Source: Pseudocolwellia sp. AS88
GTDB lineage: Bacteria; Pseudomonadota; Gammaproteobacteria; Enterobacterales; Alteromonadaceae
DNA length: 64,000 nucleotides
Reading direction: 5' to 3'
Assembly (NCBI RefSeq): GCF_030551755.1
Contig: NZ_JAUPEC010000021.1
Span: 1 to 64,000, forward strand
The position numbers and the translations under genes were made by a program. How positions within the stretch are numbered: position 1 is the stretch's first letter; the number at the start of each line of letters is the position of its first letter. The notes beneath the pieces are model-generated. The model was not told the DNA's origin. It ran no database searches and saw only the letters and a program-made list of their open reading frames with translations. Shown here piece after piece: positions 30,334-41,324 of this stretch.

Positions 30334-31143
30334 TTAACTAGCATTTGTACTTTCAAAAATTTTATCAGCAGAAGCGGCTACAAAGCCTGTGTATAGCTCA
30401 CCATTTGCTAAAGGATATCTTTTAGCAAACTCGTAAAAACAGCTTGGAATTAATACTGTTTGATCTGTAAAGGCAACTTCAGCTTTATCAGCAATAGTTG
30501 ACGATTGCTCAAGCATGACCGTTTTATCGCCTTTAATTTCTCCTCCAGATGTATTTAAAGAAAATCCGCCATTCTTCACCGCAGTGTTTACGCTTTCAAT
30601 ATCGTCAAAATTTTCTAGGTGGTTAATGCTTACAGTGAAGTGATTAGCTCTGTAACCCCATGCAGCCATCCATGCAGCATATTCACTTTCGGCTAATAAT
30701 GTTTGATAGTCAGCATAGCTTACTTGCCAATGAGTACCTGAATACAAGAAACTACTGTTGTTTGTTGCGTTTGCATCTACAGCATCTACCATTTTTTCAA
30801 TAATATCTTGTATAGGTTGTGGAAATTTCTCAACTAACAATTCACTTATAAATACTTTAGGTAACGTGCTATCGCTATGTTCGAAATGTTTGGCGTAAAG
30901 TTTTTTTGCTTCGAAGTGATATTCACCACATTCTTTGTAACCTAAAGCGATCAAGTGGTCTGCTAGCTTATTCATATTAACTTTTGCTATGTTAAAGGTT
31001 CTGTAAGCCACATGGTCGTTAATTAAATCATCTCCTGTCGATAACAGGTCATGAATTTTTAAAGCCGAAGGTGTTACTTCTAGGTAGTTATTCCAAATAT
31101 GGTTAAATAATTCTTTTACTGCTGAAGTGTTTTGCTGAGTCAT
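30334..31143 (-). CDS. DUF1338 (HglS/YdcJ-like) putative metalloenzyme
   Basis: 269 residues. The family has a vicinal-oxygen-chelate-like fold; its characterised member HglS is a 2-oxoadipate dioxygenase/decarboxylase. Candidate metal ligands are His44 (INDHVAYRTF) and His168 (RANHFTVSINHL), with a Glu in FISELLVE. It lies downstream of astD on the same strand, but a terminator-like hairpin sits in the 267-bp gap, so it may have its own promoter. Its place beside arginine-succinyltransferase genes suggests a link to amino-acid or keto-acid catabolism; the actual substrate is unknown. Good GGAG ribosome binding site. Confidence 0.85.
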   Translation of the reverse strand: MTQQNTSAVKELFNHIWNNYLEVTPSALKIHDLLSTGDDLINDHVAYRTFNIAKVNMNKLADHLIALGYKECGEYHFEAKKLYAKHFEHSDSTLPKVFISELLVEKFPQPIQDIIEKMVDAVDANATNNSSFLYSGTHWQVSYADYQTLLAESEYAAWMAAWGYRANHFTVSINHLENFDDIESVNTAVKNGGFSLNTSGGEIKGDKTVMLEQSSTIADKAEVAFTDQTVLIPSCFYEFAKRYPLANGELYTGFVAASADKIFESTNAS

Positions 31144-31326
31144 GGTTGTTCTCCTAAAATACGTTATAACAATTTAATAGTTAGATTGGTGGCGTTATAA
31201 GCACATTTTATGCAGTTGTTTAGACAAACAGTGGTGCAATTGGTTTTTAATTACTTATGTAATTAATAATAGATAGGTGTGTTTAATTCGCCAGAAAGAA
31301 ACCGGCTAAAGTTGGTCGATACTCTT

Positions 31327-31351
31327 GAAAAAGCCGGGACGTATCCCAGCT
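31327..31351 (-). terminator. Probable terminator after astD
   Basis: On the minus strand AGCTGGGA-TACG-TCCCGGCT then TTTTTC. There is one mismatch in the stem. Confidence 0.7.
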
Positions 31352-31410
31352 AGTTTCATTGGATTGTTTGCTTTTGTTACATTCATTATGCGTAAAAGTG
31401 TTAACAATGT

Positions 31411-32883
31411 TTATTTAATTGTAATACCAGGGCTTAATGTCGCAGGTAAAGCTACTTTTTCTGCTTCAACAGAAGCTACAGGGTAAGAACAGTAGTCAGC
31501 AGCATAGTAAGCACTCGCTCTATGATTACCGCTGGCGCCAATACCACCAAATGGGGCAGCACTACTTGCGCCTGTTAATGGTTTGTTCCAGTTTACTATA
31601 CCAGCACGAATTCTACGGAAGAAGTGTTGATAAGTTGCTTCGTCATCAGACAATAAACCTGCGGATAAACCAAATGATGTATTGTTTGCCTCATCAATCG
31701 CTTTATCTAGATCTGAGTATCTATAAACCTTAAGTAAAGGTCCAAAATGTTCATCGTCAGGCATGTCTTCAATATTAGTAACATCAATAATACCAGGAGA
31801 GATAAAACCAGTACCTGCTTCAAGGTGCTTCATTAATAATAAAGACTCACCGCCTAAACCAAGTAATTGCGCTTGCGCTGCAACTAAGCCTAAAGCTGCT
31901 TTTTCAGAAATCATTGAACCGATGAATGGTTGTTCTTCGTCATCAAAATAACCAATCTTAATCGCTTCAGTTGATGCAATCAGTTTTTCTAAAATAGCAT
32001 CGCCTGCTGCATTGCTTTCAATGAATAGACGTCGTGAACATGTACAACGTTGTCCCGTTGTTACAAAAGCCGATTGAATAATATCGTGAACAACAGCATC
32101 TACATCAGCAACATCTTTAACGATAAGCGGGTTATTACCACCCATTTCTAAAGCTAGAATTTTACCTGGCTGACCACCAAATTGTTCATGCAATAATTGA
32201 CCTGTTGTTGAGCTACCTGTAAAAAATAGACCATCAATTTGAGGGTGACTAGCCAAGGCTTTGCCTGTTTCAACTTCACCTTGAACTAAATTGATTACAC
32301 CATTAGGTAAACCTGCTTGTAACCAAATTTTTAATGTTTCTTCCGCAACTTTTGGTGTTAATTCACTTGGCTTAAATACAACGGTATTACCTGCAATTAA
32401 TGCTGGAACAATATGCCCATTAGGTAAATGACCAGGGAAATTGTAAGGACCAAATATAGCAACAACACCATGAGGCTTATGACGTACAAATGCTTTTGCG
32501 CCAGGCATAGGGTTTTCAACTGTACCTGTTCTTTCATTGTACGCTTTGATTGAAATGTTGATTTTGCCAACCATAGCACCAACTTCAGTACGCGTTTCCC
32601 AAAGTGGTTTGCCTGTTTCTAAAGCAATGGTGTAGGCTAAGCTTTCTTTGTTTTCTGCTAATAATTCAGCAAACTTAGTCACGATAACAATGCGAGCATC
32701 AACGGTTAAGTCTGCCCATTTTTCAAAAGCAGCACGCGCGCTTAATACCGCTTCGTTTACTTGGCTTTGAGAAGCTGATTTACCTTGCCAAATAAGTTCA
32801 TTTTTCGCAGGGTTTAATGATGTAACATCATGACCAAGACCTTCCTGCCATTTACCATCGATTAATTGTATTGCTTGCGACAT
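31411..32883 (-). CDS. astD: N-succinylglutamate 5-semialdehyde dehydrogenase
   Basis: NAD-dependent fourth step of the arginine succinyltransferase (AST) pathway; 490 residues, typical. ALDH-family motifs: [23 protein letters not shown] (NAD site), general base Glu246 in LEMGGNNP, nucleophile Cys280 in [11 protein letters not shown]. The C-terminal [22 protein letters not shown] is typical of AstD. It follows astA after 121 bp. Confidence 0.95.
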   Translation of the reverse strand: MSQAIQLIDGKWQEGLGHDVTSLNPAKNELIWQGKSASQSQVNEAVLSARAAFEKWADLTVDARIVIVTKFAELLAENKESLAYTIALETGKPLWETRTEVGAMVGKINISIKAYNERTGTVENPMPGAKAFVRHKPHGVVAIFGPYNFPGHLPNGHIVPALIAGNTVVFKPSELTPKVAEETLKIWLQAGLPNGVINLVQGEVETGKALASHPQIDGLFFTGSSTTGQLLHEQFGGQPGKILALEMGGNNPLIVKDVADVDAVVHDIIQSAFVTTGQRCTCSRRLFIESNAAGDAILEKLIASTEAIKIGYFDDEEQPFIGSMISEKAALGLVAAQAQLLGLGGESLLLMKHLEAGTGFISPGIIDVTNIEDMPDDEHFGPLLKVYRYSDLDKAIDEANNTSFGLSAGLLSDDEATYQHFFRRIRAGIVNWNKPLTGASSAAPFGGIGASGNHRASAYYAADYCSYPVASVEAEKVALPATLSPGITIK

Positions 32884-33004
32884 GCTGTTTCCTTATTACC
32901 TAAAAAACGGGTAAGAGTTATTTTGTTAAATGATTATCGTGTAATAAGTTTTACGTTATTACTGTTTAGCTAGTTTATTATTATCTAGCTTGATCTCATG
33001 CTTT

Positions 33005-34021
33005 CTAATTTTCTACTAAACGCACCCAGTCACCATCAGTAACATTTAGGGCTTGGGCAGTAGATTGTGATAGCACAACATCTTCTGAATCTTCTTTAAG
33101 AGTTATCGCTGCTTGTACGGCAACAAAACCTTCAATTTTTGTATTACATACTATGTAATTATTCTCTTCTGTAACGTCGCTAATAATAACTTTGCAACGC
33201 TTACTTTTAGCTACGGTTTTAATGTTGCTGATATTACATTCAACCGTTGGTCCGGCATCAAAAATATCCACATAACCACGACGACAAAAACCTTCTGCTT
33301 CTAATAGTTTTAAAGCAGGGATGGTTTTTTCATGTACTTGATTAATAACAGCTTGAGCTGATTCACTAAGTAAATTTACATACACAGGATGTTTTGGCAT
33401 GAGTTCAGCGATGAAAGATTTATTGCCTATACCTGTTAAATAATCAACGGTAGGGAAGTCCATCGAGAAAAAGTGAGCTTCTAACCAATTCCAAAAAGGT
33501 GAACGCCCATTATCGTCAGACACTCCACGCATTTCAGCGATCACTGTTTCGTCAAAACGTTCAGGATGTTCAGCCATAAATAAAAAGCGTACGCGAGATA
33601 AAAATCTGCCGTTGCGACCTTTACGATGGCTTTCACTTAAAAATAAGGTACATATTTCTGAAGCTCCGGTGTAGTCGTTACATAAAGTAAGGGTTTCCAC
33701 TCGGTTATAGATATTTAGTTCTCTAGAACTATGTACAACTTTTCCTAGGTGATAATGATAAAAAGTATCTTCTAAACCTACTGCAGCTTCAATACCTGTT
33801 GTACCTACAACTTTGCCGGTATCGGTATCTTCCATTACAAATAAATAGCCTTCGCTGCCAGCTTTAGATACTTCTTTTTTGAAAGAAGCCTCTGCACAGT
33901 TGATACGCTTTTTTAATAAACCTTCATTTACTGGTAAGGAAGTAAAACCATGTCCAGATTCTTCTGCAATACGATATAAGGCATCGTAATCATGCTGTTG
34001 AATAGGGCGAATAATGATCAT
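33005..34021 (-). CDS. astA: Arginine N-succinyltransferase
   Basis: First step of the AST pathway, transferring succinyl from succinyl-CoA to arginine; 338 residues (E. coli 344). Seen: MIIIRPIQQHDYDALYRIAEESGHGFTSLP, ICTLFLSESHRKGRNGRFLSRVRFLFMAEHP, and DFPTVDYLTGIGNKSFIAELMPKHPVYVNLL, all characteristic. Lies between astC and astD on the minus strand. Confidence 0.95.
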   Translation of the reverse strand: MIIIRPIQQHDYDALYRIAEESGHGFTSLPVNEGLLKKRINCAEASFKKEVSKAGSEGYLFVMEDTDTGKVVGTTGIEAAVGLEDTFYHYHLGKVVHSSRELNIYNRVETLTLCNDYTGASEICTLFLSESHRKGRNGRFLSRVRFLFMAEHPERFDETVIAEMRGVSDDNGRSPFWNWLEAHFFSMDFPTVDYLTGIGNKSFIAELMPKHPVYVNLLSESAQAVINQVHEKTIPALKLLEAEGFCRRGYVDIFDAGPTVECNISNIKTVAKSKRCKVIISDVTEENNYIVCNTKIEGFVAVQAAITLKEDSEDVVLSQSTAQALNVTDGDWVRLVEN

Positions 34022-34217
34022 AAAGTTTTCTCTACTAGTAATTTAGTGTTACAGGATTATTGAGTTGAATACCTAATCATTTAGGCTAAAAGACTTTATT
34101 CAATAATACTCTTAAGTGCTTTTCTGCAATGTTTTTACTTGGGTGAAGAGATTTATAATCCAATATATTTAGTTGGTTATAAAAACTACTAAAGCAGAAA
34201 TCACCCATAACAAAAGA

Positions 34218-34248
34218 CTACTTAGCGAAATACGTATGCTAAGTAGTA
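34218..34248. terminator. Hairpin between astC and astA
   Basis: ACTACTTAGC, 11-base loop, GCTAAGTAGT. The strong T-run (CTTTTTTATT) is on the plus-strand side, where no gene ends. On the minus strand only CTTTTG follows. It may partly terminate or process the astC mRNA. Confidence 0.5.
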
Positions 34249-34301
34249 CTTTTTTATTCAGTTAGGATCTTTTGAGTGTAGTCGATATTTTGAAATACAG
34301 A

Positions 34302-35899
<1,598 letters not shown>

Positions 35900-37045
35900 T
35901 TAATTAAACCTAAGTTTTATGTGATCAATATCACTTTTTTTCAATAAGGCGAGACATTTTGGTGTCATTTTTACTTGAGATAAAAGTAGTTTTACTTCAC
36001 TTTTAGATATCAATTCTTCTCGTGCTAATCCTCTAAAAGTTACATAAGCTTTTGCCTTTGCTACTACTTGCGCGATGGGACACATTTTTTTGTATTCTGT
36101 GGCATAGGCTAAGTCAAAAATTGGTTCGGTAATTTGCAGTCTTTCGAAGCGCATAAGTTCGACAATATCTGCAGATATTTTATCGCTGCGAGCAATAAGT
36201 TGCTCTAAAAGTAATTCTGGTGATGAATCAAACTCGAGTAGAGCATCATGGACTTTTTTATCTTTATTATCGTACGCCTTTTGTAATTCAGCTCTATGTA
36301 ATTCATCGTAGGTTTGTAAATAATAGCGTGTTACAACTAATCGACCGATATTACTAAACATGCCAGCGGTAAAGGCGGTAAACCTATCTAAACCAGTATC
36401 TTCAGCAAGTGCAGCTGAGGCTAATCCTATGGCTAAACTGTCATTCCACAATTTACGTTTTAATAACTTAAAAGGTGTGGTTGAGTGAGGCAGTATATAT
36501 TTTAGGGTAAATGTAGGAATAACCTGTTGTAAGTTATCTAAGCCTATATAACTCAGCGCTAAGTTAGGATCTGTTACTTGTACGTCAGCTCGTTTTCTAT
36601 ATTGTGGCTTGTTTACTAAGTTAACTACTTCGCGTGCTAGCCAAGGCAGTAACTTAACTAAAGGAGATATGCGTTTAATTGATGCAGCTTTTAAACATAG
36701 AATTTCTAAAACTTCGGGCGCAGCATCTTTAATTGCTAATGTTTCGTAAAATAAGCTTTCGGTATTATCTAGTTGCAGATCCATTTTCTCGTTTACTTTC
36801 GTAAAGAGTTGCTCCATGACTTGTTTTTTAAAATGGTTTTTTCCGTGGTTTTCTATGATCTTATTTTTATTCGTTTCTTCTTCTATGGCTAATAGTTCTC
36901 TTCTACGATTAACTTGCTCGCTATCTTGATGCCCACTCAATGATATTTTTCCACTCATTTTCTCCGCAAAGTCTTTACCGATTAATAAACTTAATGACTT
37001 ATTGTAAATAGGAGCAATGTGTTCGTTATTATTAAGTATTAGCAT
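35900..37045 (-). CDS. HDOD-domain protein
   Basis: 381 residues. The middle (about 120-330) resembles HDOD, the degenerate HD output domain: ILCLKAASIKRISPLVKLLPWLAREVVNLVNKPQYR, LALSYIGLDNLQQVIPTFTLKYILP, LWNDSLAIGLASAALAEDTGLDRFTAFTAGMFSNIGRLVV. The metal-binding HD pair of true phosphohydrolases is not evident, so it is probably a signalling scaffold, not an enzyme. No partner domain is present. It sits between pabA and astC on the same strand; the ribosome binding site is weak. Confidence 0.75.
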   Translation of the reverse strand: MLILNNNEHIAPIYNKSLSLLIGKDFAEKMSGKISLSGHQDSEQVNRRRELLAIEEETNKNKIIENHGKNHFKKQVMEQLFTKVNEKMDLQLDNTESLFYETLAIKDAAPEVLEILCLKAASIKRISPLVKLLPWLAREVVNLVNKPQYRKRADVQVTDPNLALSYIGLDNLQQVIPTFTLKYILPHSTTPFKLLKRKLWNDSLAIGLASAALAEDTGLDRFTAFTAGMFSNIGRLVVTRYYLQTYDELHRAELQKAYDNKDKKVHDALLEFDSSPELLLEQLIARSDKISADIVELMRFERLQITEPIFDLAYATEYKKMCPIAQVVAKAKAYVTFRGLAREELISKSEVKLLLSQVKMTPKCLALLKKSDIDHIKLRFN

Positions 37046-37141
37046 ATAAAAAAATTCTAGGGCTCTTTAGGTGATAAATCAGTGTGATCTCTATATCGGA
37101 TAGTAATGGCGGAACATGAGTAATGATTGCTTATTTACTTA

Positions 37142-37741
37142 TTATTTATAATCACATGAGTAATTCTCATATAAGGTAATAAAATTTTTCAATAATTCAT
37201 GACCTTGTTCTGTTAAAACAGATTCAGGATGAAATTGTACACTGTCTATCGGGTGTTTCTTATGAGAAAGTGCCATTATTTCTTCGCTATCGTTGTCATG
37301 ACTCCAAGCCGTCACTGTTAATTCTTCAGGTAACGTATTTTTATTAACAACTAATGAATGATAGCGAGTAACCGTGAGCGGGTTATTTAGGTTTTCAAAA
37401 ACACCTGTGTTGTTATGGCTGATACTGCTTGTTTTACCGTGCATAACCTTAGAAGCTTTCTCTACAACAGCACCGTAATGTTGAGCAATACATTGATGCC
37501 CTAAACATACCCCTAATAAAGGTATTTTTCCTGCAAAGTGTTCTATAACAGCTAACGAGATGCCTGCCGAATCTGGATCACAAGGGCCTGGCGATATAAC
37601 GATGTATTGTGGCGCGAGTACTTTTATTTCTTCAATGGTAATTTGATCGTTTCTACAGACTTTTACTTCTTGATGCAGTGATTGAAAATAATGCACTAAG
37701 TTAAAAGTAAAAGAATCGTAGTTGTCGATCATTAATAACAA
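37142..37741 (-). CDS. pabA: Aminodeoxychorismate/anthranilate synthase glutaminase subunit
   Basis: Class I glutamine amidotransferase supplying ammonia for p-aminobenzoate (folate) and possibly anthranilate; 199 residues. Catalytic Cys79 in LGVCLGHQ, His171 and Glu173 in [17 protein letters not shown] and YHSLVV match PabA. The start is a TTG with AAAGGA upstream; it gives [11 protein letters not shown], collinear with E. coli MILLIDNYDSF, whereas the next ATG would cut into the first strand. Proximity to astC/argD recalls the enteric pabA-argD order. Confidence 0.92.
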   Translation of the reverse strand: MLLMIDNYDSFTFNLVHYFQSLHQEVKVCRNDQITIEEIKVLAPQYIVISPGPCDPDSAGISLAVIEHFAGKIPLLGVCLGHQCIAQHYGAVVEKASKVMHGKTSSISHNNTGVFENLNNPLTVTRYHSLVVNKNTLPEELTVTAWSHDNDSEEIMALSHKKHPIDSVQFHPESVLTEQGHELLKNFITLYENYSCDYK

Positions 37742-37945
37742 GAAGATTTTCCTTTGGAATTATAAATAAGTTAAAGAGTTTTATTCAGACAGTATCAAGC
37801 GGCGCTATTCTAATAGGGTAGAGCGAACAATACATCTATTATTTTAATTAAAGAACCTTAAATCAATAATTTCAAATAAAGCATTAAGTGAAGGTCTTAA
37901 GTGATAAGTATTACGTGAGAAGCATCAATCCAATTAAATGAGAAT

Positions 37946-37979
37946 AAAAAACGCAGCAACTAAAAGCTAGTTGCTGCGT
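37946..37979 (-). terminator. Terminator of nirBD
   Basis: On the minus strand ACGCAGCAACTA, five-base loop, TAGTTGCTGCGT, then TTTTTATTC: a 12-bp perfect stem with T-run. Confidence 0.92.
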
Positions 37980-38012
37980 AATAAGCCTTTCAAAATTTCA
38001 GGTAATAACTTG

Positions 38013-38345
38013 TTAAGCTAATACTTGAACTTCATCATTTTGTAAGCGCGTATCGTAAGTTTTAATAGCAACAGTTTCGTCGTCTAAACACTTTCCACTG
38101 TTTAAAACAAAACGTTGTTTATATAGAGGTGATGCAACATAAATTTGACCTTTGCTGTCGCCAATTAAACCACGATATAACACATTAGCTTGACCGATTG
38201 GATCCCAGTTACCTACCGAAAATACATCGTCTTTAACTTGAAAGATCGCAATTTGTTCTTCGTTTGCCAATAATGCACAAACACCTGAATTTTTAACTAA
38301 GTCATCTTTGTGGCAAATGGTTTGCCATTGTTTTTCAATTGTCAT
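38013..38345 (-). CDS. nirD: Nitrite reductase [NAD(P)H] small subunit
   Basis: 110 residues. Rieske-like fold without the cluster ligands, as is normal for NirD. WQTICHKDDLVKNSGVCALL and IYVASPLYKQRFVLNSGKCLDDE match E. coli NirD. It pairs with NirB for six-electron reduction of nitrite to ammonium in the cytosol. It follows nirB after 10 bp and precedes a strong terminator. Confidence 0.95.
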   Translation of the reverse strand: MTIEKQWQTICHKDDLVKNSGVCALLANEEQIAIFQVKDDVFSVGNWDPIGQANVLYRGLIGDSKGQIYVASPLYKQRFVLNSGKCLDDETVAIKTYDTRLQNDEVQVLA

Positions 38346-38355
38346 TTTTTTATTC

Positions 38356-40917
38356 CTACGCCGGTTCTACTTCGCGATCAGTCGTAATATCTACAGTATG
38401 GATTTGTACGCCTTTATAGCTTTTTTCGTCACCTCTGGCTGGACGAATTTGTTCGCGCTCTGTTACAAATTCAATGTTTTTGTCTACTGCTTTAGAGTTA
38501 ACAAATTGACGGAAACGTTTTAACTGTTTCGGATCTTCAATGGTTGTTTTCCATTCACATTGATAAGTATCTACAACAGCGTCCATTTGGCTTTCAAGCT
38601 CTTGGTTAATAGATAAGTGATCATCAATAACAATCTTCTGCATGTATTCTAAGCCGCCTTCAAGGTTGTCTAACCATACTGAAGTACGTGTTAATCGATC
38701 AGCTGTTCGTACATAAAACATTAAGTAACGGTCGATGTATTTCACTAATGTTTCGTCATCAAGGTCGGTAGCAAATAAATCGCCGTGACGAGGTTTCATA
38801 CCACCGTTACCACTTACGTATAAGTTCCAACCGTTTTCTGTGGCGATTACACCTATATCTTTACTTTGCGCTTCAGCACACTCACGTGTACAACCTGATA
38901 CTGCAAATTTAATTTTATGAGGAGAGCGTAAACCTTTGTAGCGGTTTTCTAAGAATATCGCCATTGCCATGCTGTCTTGCACACCATAACGACACCAAGT
39001 ACTACCAACACATGATTTAACTGTTCGTAAAGATTTACCGTAAGCGTGACCTGTTTCCATACCTGCCGCGATTAATTTCTCCCAAATGTCAGGTAATTGA
39101 TCAACACGAGCACCAAATAAATCGATACGTTGACCACCTGTTACTTTGGTATATAAGTTGTATTCTTTCGCTACTTCACCAATAACAATTAAGCGCTCTG
39201 GCGTTACTTCACCACCTGGCATACGAGGTACAATTGAGTAAGTACCGTCTTTTTGCATGTTACCTAGATATGTATCGTTTGTGTCTTGCAGCGGTAAGTG
39301 ATCTTCTTGTAATACGTAGTCGTTCCATACAGAAGCTAAGATTGACCCCACAGCTGGCTTACAAATTTCACAACCAATACCACAACCATGTTTTTCAATT
39401 AAGGTATCGAAATTTCTGATTTTTTCTACTTTAACGATATGGAAAAGTTCTACACGGCTGTAAGCAAAATGTTCACAAATATCTGTACTAACTTCTACAC
39501 CACGTTTTTCTAATTCGTGATCGGTAACTGTTTTAACTAAAGCAGCACAACCACCACAACCTGTTGTTGCTTTAGTACAAGACTTAACGCCTGCAACATC
39601 GCATGCGCCTGCATCAATCGCACTAATAATGTCGCCTTTAGTAACGTTCAAACATGAACAAATAGTTGCGGTATCTGGAAGGGCGTCTACACCTAGTGTT
39701 GGTTTCTCACCTGAGCTTGGTAAAATTAAGCTGTCTGGGTTTTTAGGTAATTCAATTGCATTTAATGCATATTGTAATAATGAATCGTATTCGCTGGTGT
39801 CACCTACAAGAACAGCACCTATTAATGTTTTACCGTCTGCGCTCACTACAATCTTTTTGTAGATATCGTCTGGTTCATTAAAGTAAGTATATGATTTAGC
39901 TCCAGCTGTACGTGCATGCGCATCGCCAATTGAACCTACATCCATTCCCATTAGCTTTAACTTGGTGCTCATGTCTGCACCAGTAAATTGTTGCTCACCG
40001 CCAATAATATTGTCTACTGCAACTTTTGCCATGGTGTAACCTGGAGCTACAAGACCATATATAAAGTTATTCCAAAGGGCACATTCACCAATGGCATAAA
40101 TGTGTTCGTCTGAAGTTTGACATTCATTGTTAACAACAATACCGCCACGTTCACCTATTTGTAGGTCAAAATCACGCGCTAAGTTGTCGTAAGGACGAAT
40201 ACCTGCTGAGAACAAAATAAGATCGGTTTCTAAATGAGTACCGTCGGCAAATACCATACGATGTACACAATCTTCACCATCAATAATTTCACTCGTCGCT
40301 TTTTGTGTATGTACTTGAACGCCAATGCCTTCAATCATATTTCTAAGTAATTCACCGCCATCTTTATCTAGCTGAACACCCATTAATTGTGGTGCAAACT
40401 CTACAACATGAGTTTGTAAACCTAACTCTTTTAATGCGTTAGCCGCTTCAAGACCTAATAAACCACCACCAACAACAACACCTACTTTGCCTGAATTAGC
40501 TGAGGCTTGAATCGCGTCAAGATCATCAATGGTACGGTAAACTAAACAATGCTCTCTTTCTTTACCTGGAATAGGTGGAACAAAAGGGTAAGAACCTGTT
40601 GCTAAAATAAGTTTGTCGTAAGCATATTTATCGCCAGTTTCAGTACTAACAGTTTTTTCTGCTTTATTGATATTGGTAACTTTAGCGTCAGTAAAAAACT
40701 TAACACCTAATTCATTATAGTGTTCGGGTGTCGTAAGGGCTAAATCCTCAGCGGTTTTACCTGAGAAGTATTCAGAAAGGTGTACACGGTCATAGGCAAG
40801 TCTATCTTCTGCCGACAATACTGTAATTTCATAACCATCATGTTTAGCCATTTCATCAACAAAGTGATGACCAACCATTCCGTTACCTACAACTACGATC
40901 TTTTGTTTTATGCTCAT
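38356..40917 (-). CDS. nirB: Nitrite reductase [NAD(P)H] large subunit
   Basis: 853 residues. Order: FAD/NAD(P)H oxidoreductase (VVVGNGMVGHHFVDEM; VVVGGGLLGLEAANAL); a BFD-like [2Fe-2S] domain (TICSCLNVT, CTKATTGCGGC); NiR/SiR half-domains. The siroheme/[4Fe-4S] cysteines are in KSCVGSTWCRYG and SGCTRECAEA. Reduces nitrite to ammonium. A sigma-54 promoter and NtrC-like sites upstream indicate nitrogen control and so an assimilatory role. No nitrate reductase or siroheme synthase gene follows, unlike many nas clusters. Confidence 0.96.
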   Translation of the reverse strand: MSIKQKIVVVGNGMVGHHFVDEMAKHDGYEITVLSAEDRLAYDRVHLSEYFSGKTAEDLALTTPEHYNELGVKFFTDAKVTNINKAEKTVSTETGDKYAYDKLILATGSYPFVPPIPGKEREHCLVYRTIDDLDAIQASANSGKVGVVVGGGLLGLEAANALKELGLQTHVVEFAPQLMGVQLDKDGGELLRNMIEGIGVQVHTQKATSEIIDGEDCVHRMVFADGTHLETDLILFSAGIRPYDNLARDFDLQIGERGGIVVNNECQTSDEHIYAIGECALWNNFIYGLVAPGYTMAKVAVDNIIGGEQQFTGADMSTKLKLMGMDVGSIGDAHARTAGAKSYTYFNEPDDIYKKIVVSADGKTLIGAVLVGDTSEYDSLLQYALNAIELPKNPDSLILPSSGEKPTLGVDALPDTATICSCLNVTKGDIISAIDAGACDVAGVKSCTKATTGCGGCAALVKTVTDHELEKRGVEVSTDICEHFAYSRVELFHIVKVEKIRNFDTLIEKHGCGIGCEICKPAVGSILASVWNDYVLQEDHLPLQDTNDTYLGNMQKDGTYSIVPRMPGGEVTPERLIVIGEVAKEYNLYTKVTGGQRIDLFGARVDQLPDIWEKLIAAGMETGHAYGKSLRTVKSCVGSTWCRYGVQDSMAMAIFLENRYKGLRSPHKIKFAVSGCTRECAEAQSKDIGVIATENGWNLYVSGNGGMKPRHGDLFATDLDDETLVKYIDRYLMFYVRTADRLTRTSVWLDNLEGGLEYMQKIVIDDHLSINQELESQMDAVVDTYQCEWKTTIEDPKQLKRFRQFVNSKAVDKNIEFVTEREQIRPARGDEKSYKGVQIHTVDITTDREVEPA

Positions 40918-41012
40918 ACTACAATCCTACTTTGCTATTTAATGCCGCATCGATGCGGAACTGAGGTTATGTATACAGGACGTTGTTATACCCCTCGACT
41001 TAGTAGATATAG

Positions 41013-41028
41013 AGCAAACACAGTGCCA
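41013..41028 (-). promoter_or_regulatory. Sigma-54 promoter of nirBD
   Basis: On the minus strand TGGCAC-TGTGT-TTGCT, an exact match to the -24/-12 consensus TGGCAC-N5-TTGCW, 96 bp before the nirB start codon. Confidence 0.88.
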
Positions 41029-41090
41029 TGAATTTTAATTGTTAGTAATCAGCTGTTTATGTTTTTTAGACGTGAAAAAAATTTACCTAT

Positions 41091-41127
41091 GCACAAGTGT
41101 GAATACATTTCCGCACAAGTGCAGTGC
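41091..41127 (-). promoter_or_regulatory. NtrC-like enhancer sites upstream of nirB
   Basis: GCACAAGTGCAGTGC (41113-41127) fits the NtrC dyad GCAC-N7-GTGC. A second GCAC half-site lies at 41091. They are 65 to 110 bp upstream of the sigma-54 promoter, a normal enhancer distance. They also lie between nirB and the divergent receptor gene. Confidence 0.7.
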
Positions 41128-41129
41128 AC

Positions 41130-41324
41130 ATTCAATAATATAAAAGCCTCTTAAAGGCGTGAACAAAGCTCTGATAGGTTATTTATTATAGAATTGACTT
41201 TATTATTACGAAATTCTTCGTATTTAATGTTGCATTTTTATGTTATAGCCATCAGTATAATTACCAAGATAAACATGATTCACCCCAGATAAAGTAAGGC
41301 ATTCGCCATACAAGGAGATACATT
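41130..41324 (+). other. Upstream region of the third receptor gene
   Basis: Completes the roughly 400-bp divergent spacer. TTGACT occurs near 41193 but no well-spaced -10 could be fixed, and no sigma-54 site faces this direction. An AAGGAGA ribosome binding site is at 41312-41318. Confidence 0.4.

Noticed and set aside
40989-40995. NarL-type heptamer TACCCCT upstream of nirB
   Set aside because: No properly spaced inverted partner (7-2-7), so a single heptamer is likely chance; sigma-54/NtrC sites explain control better.
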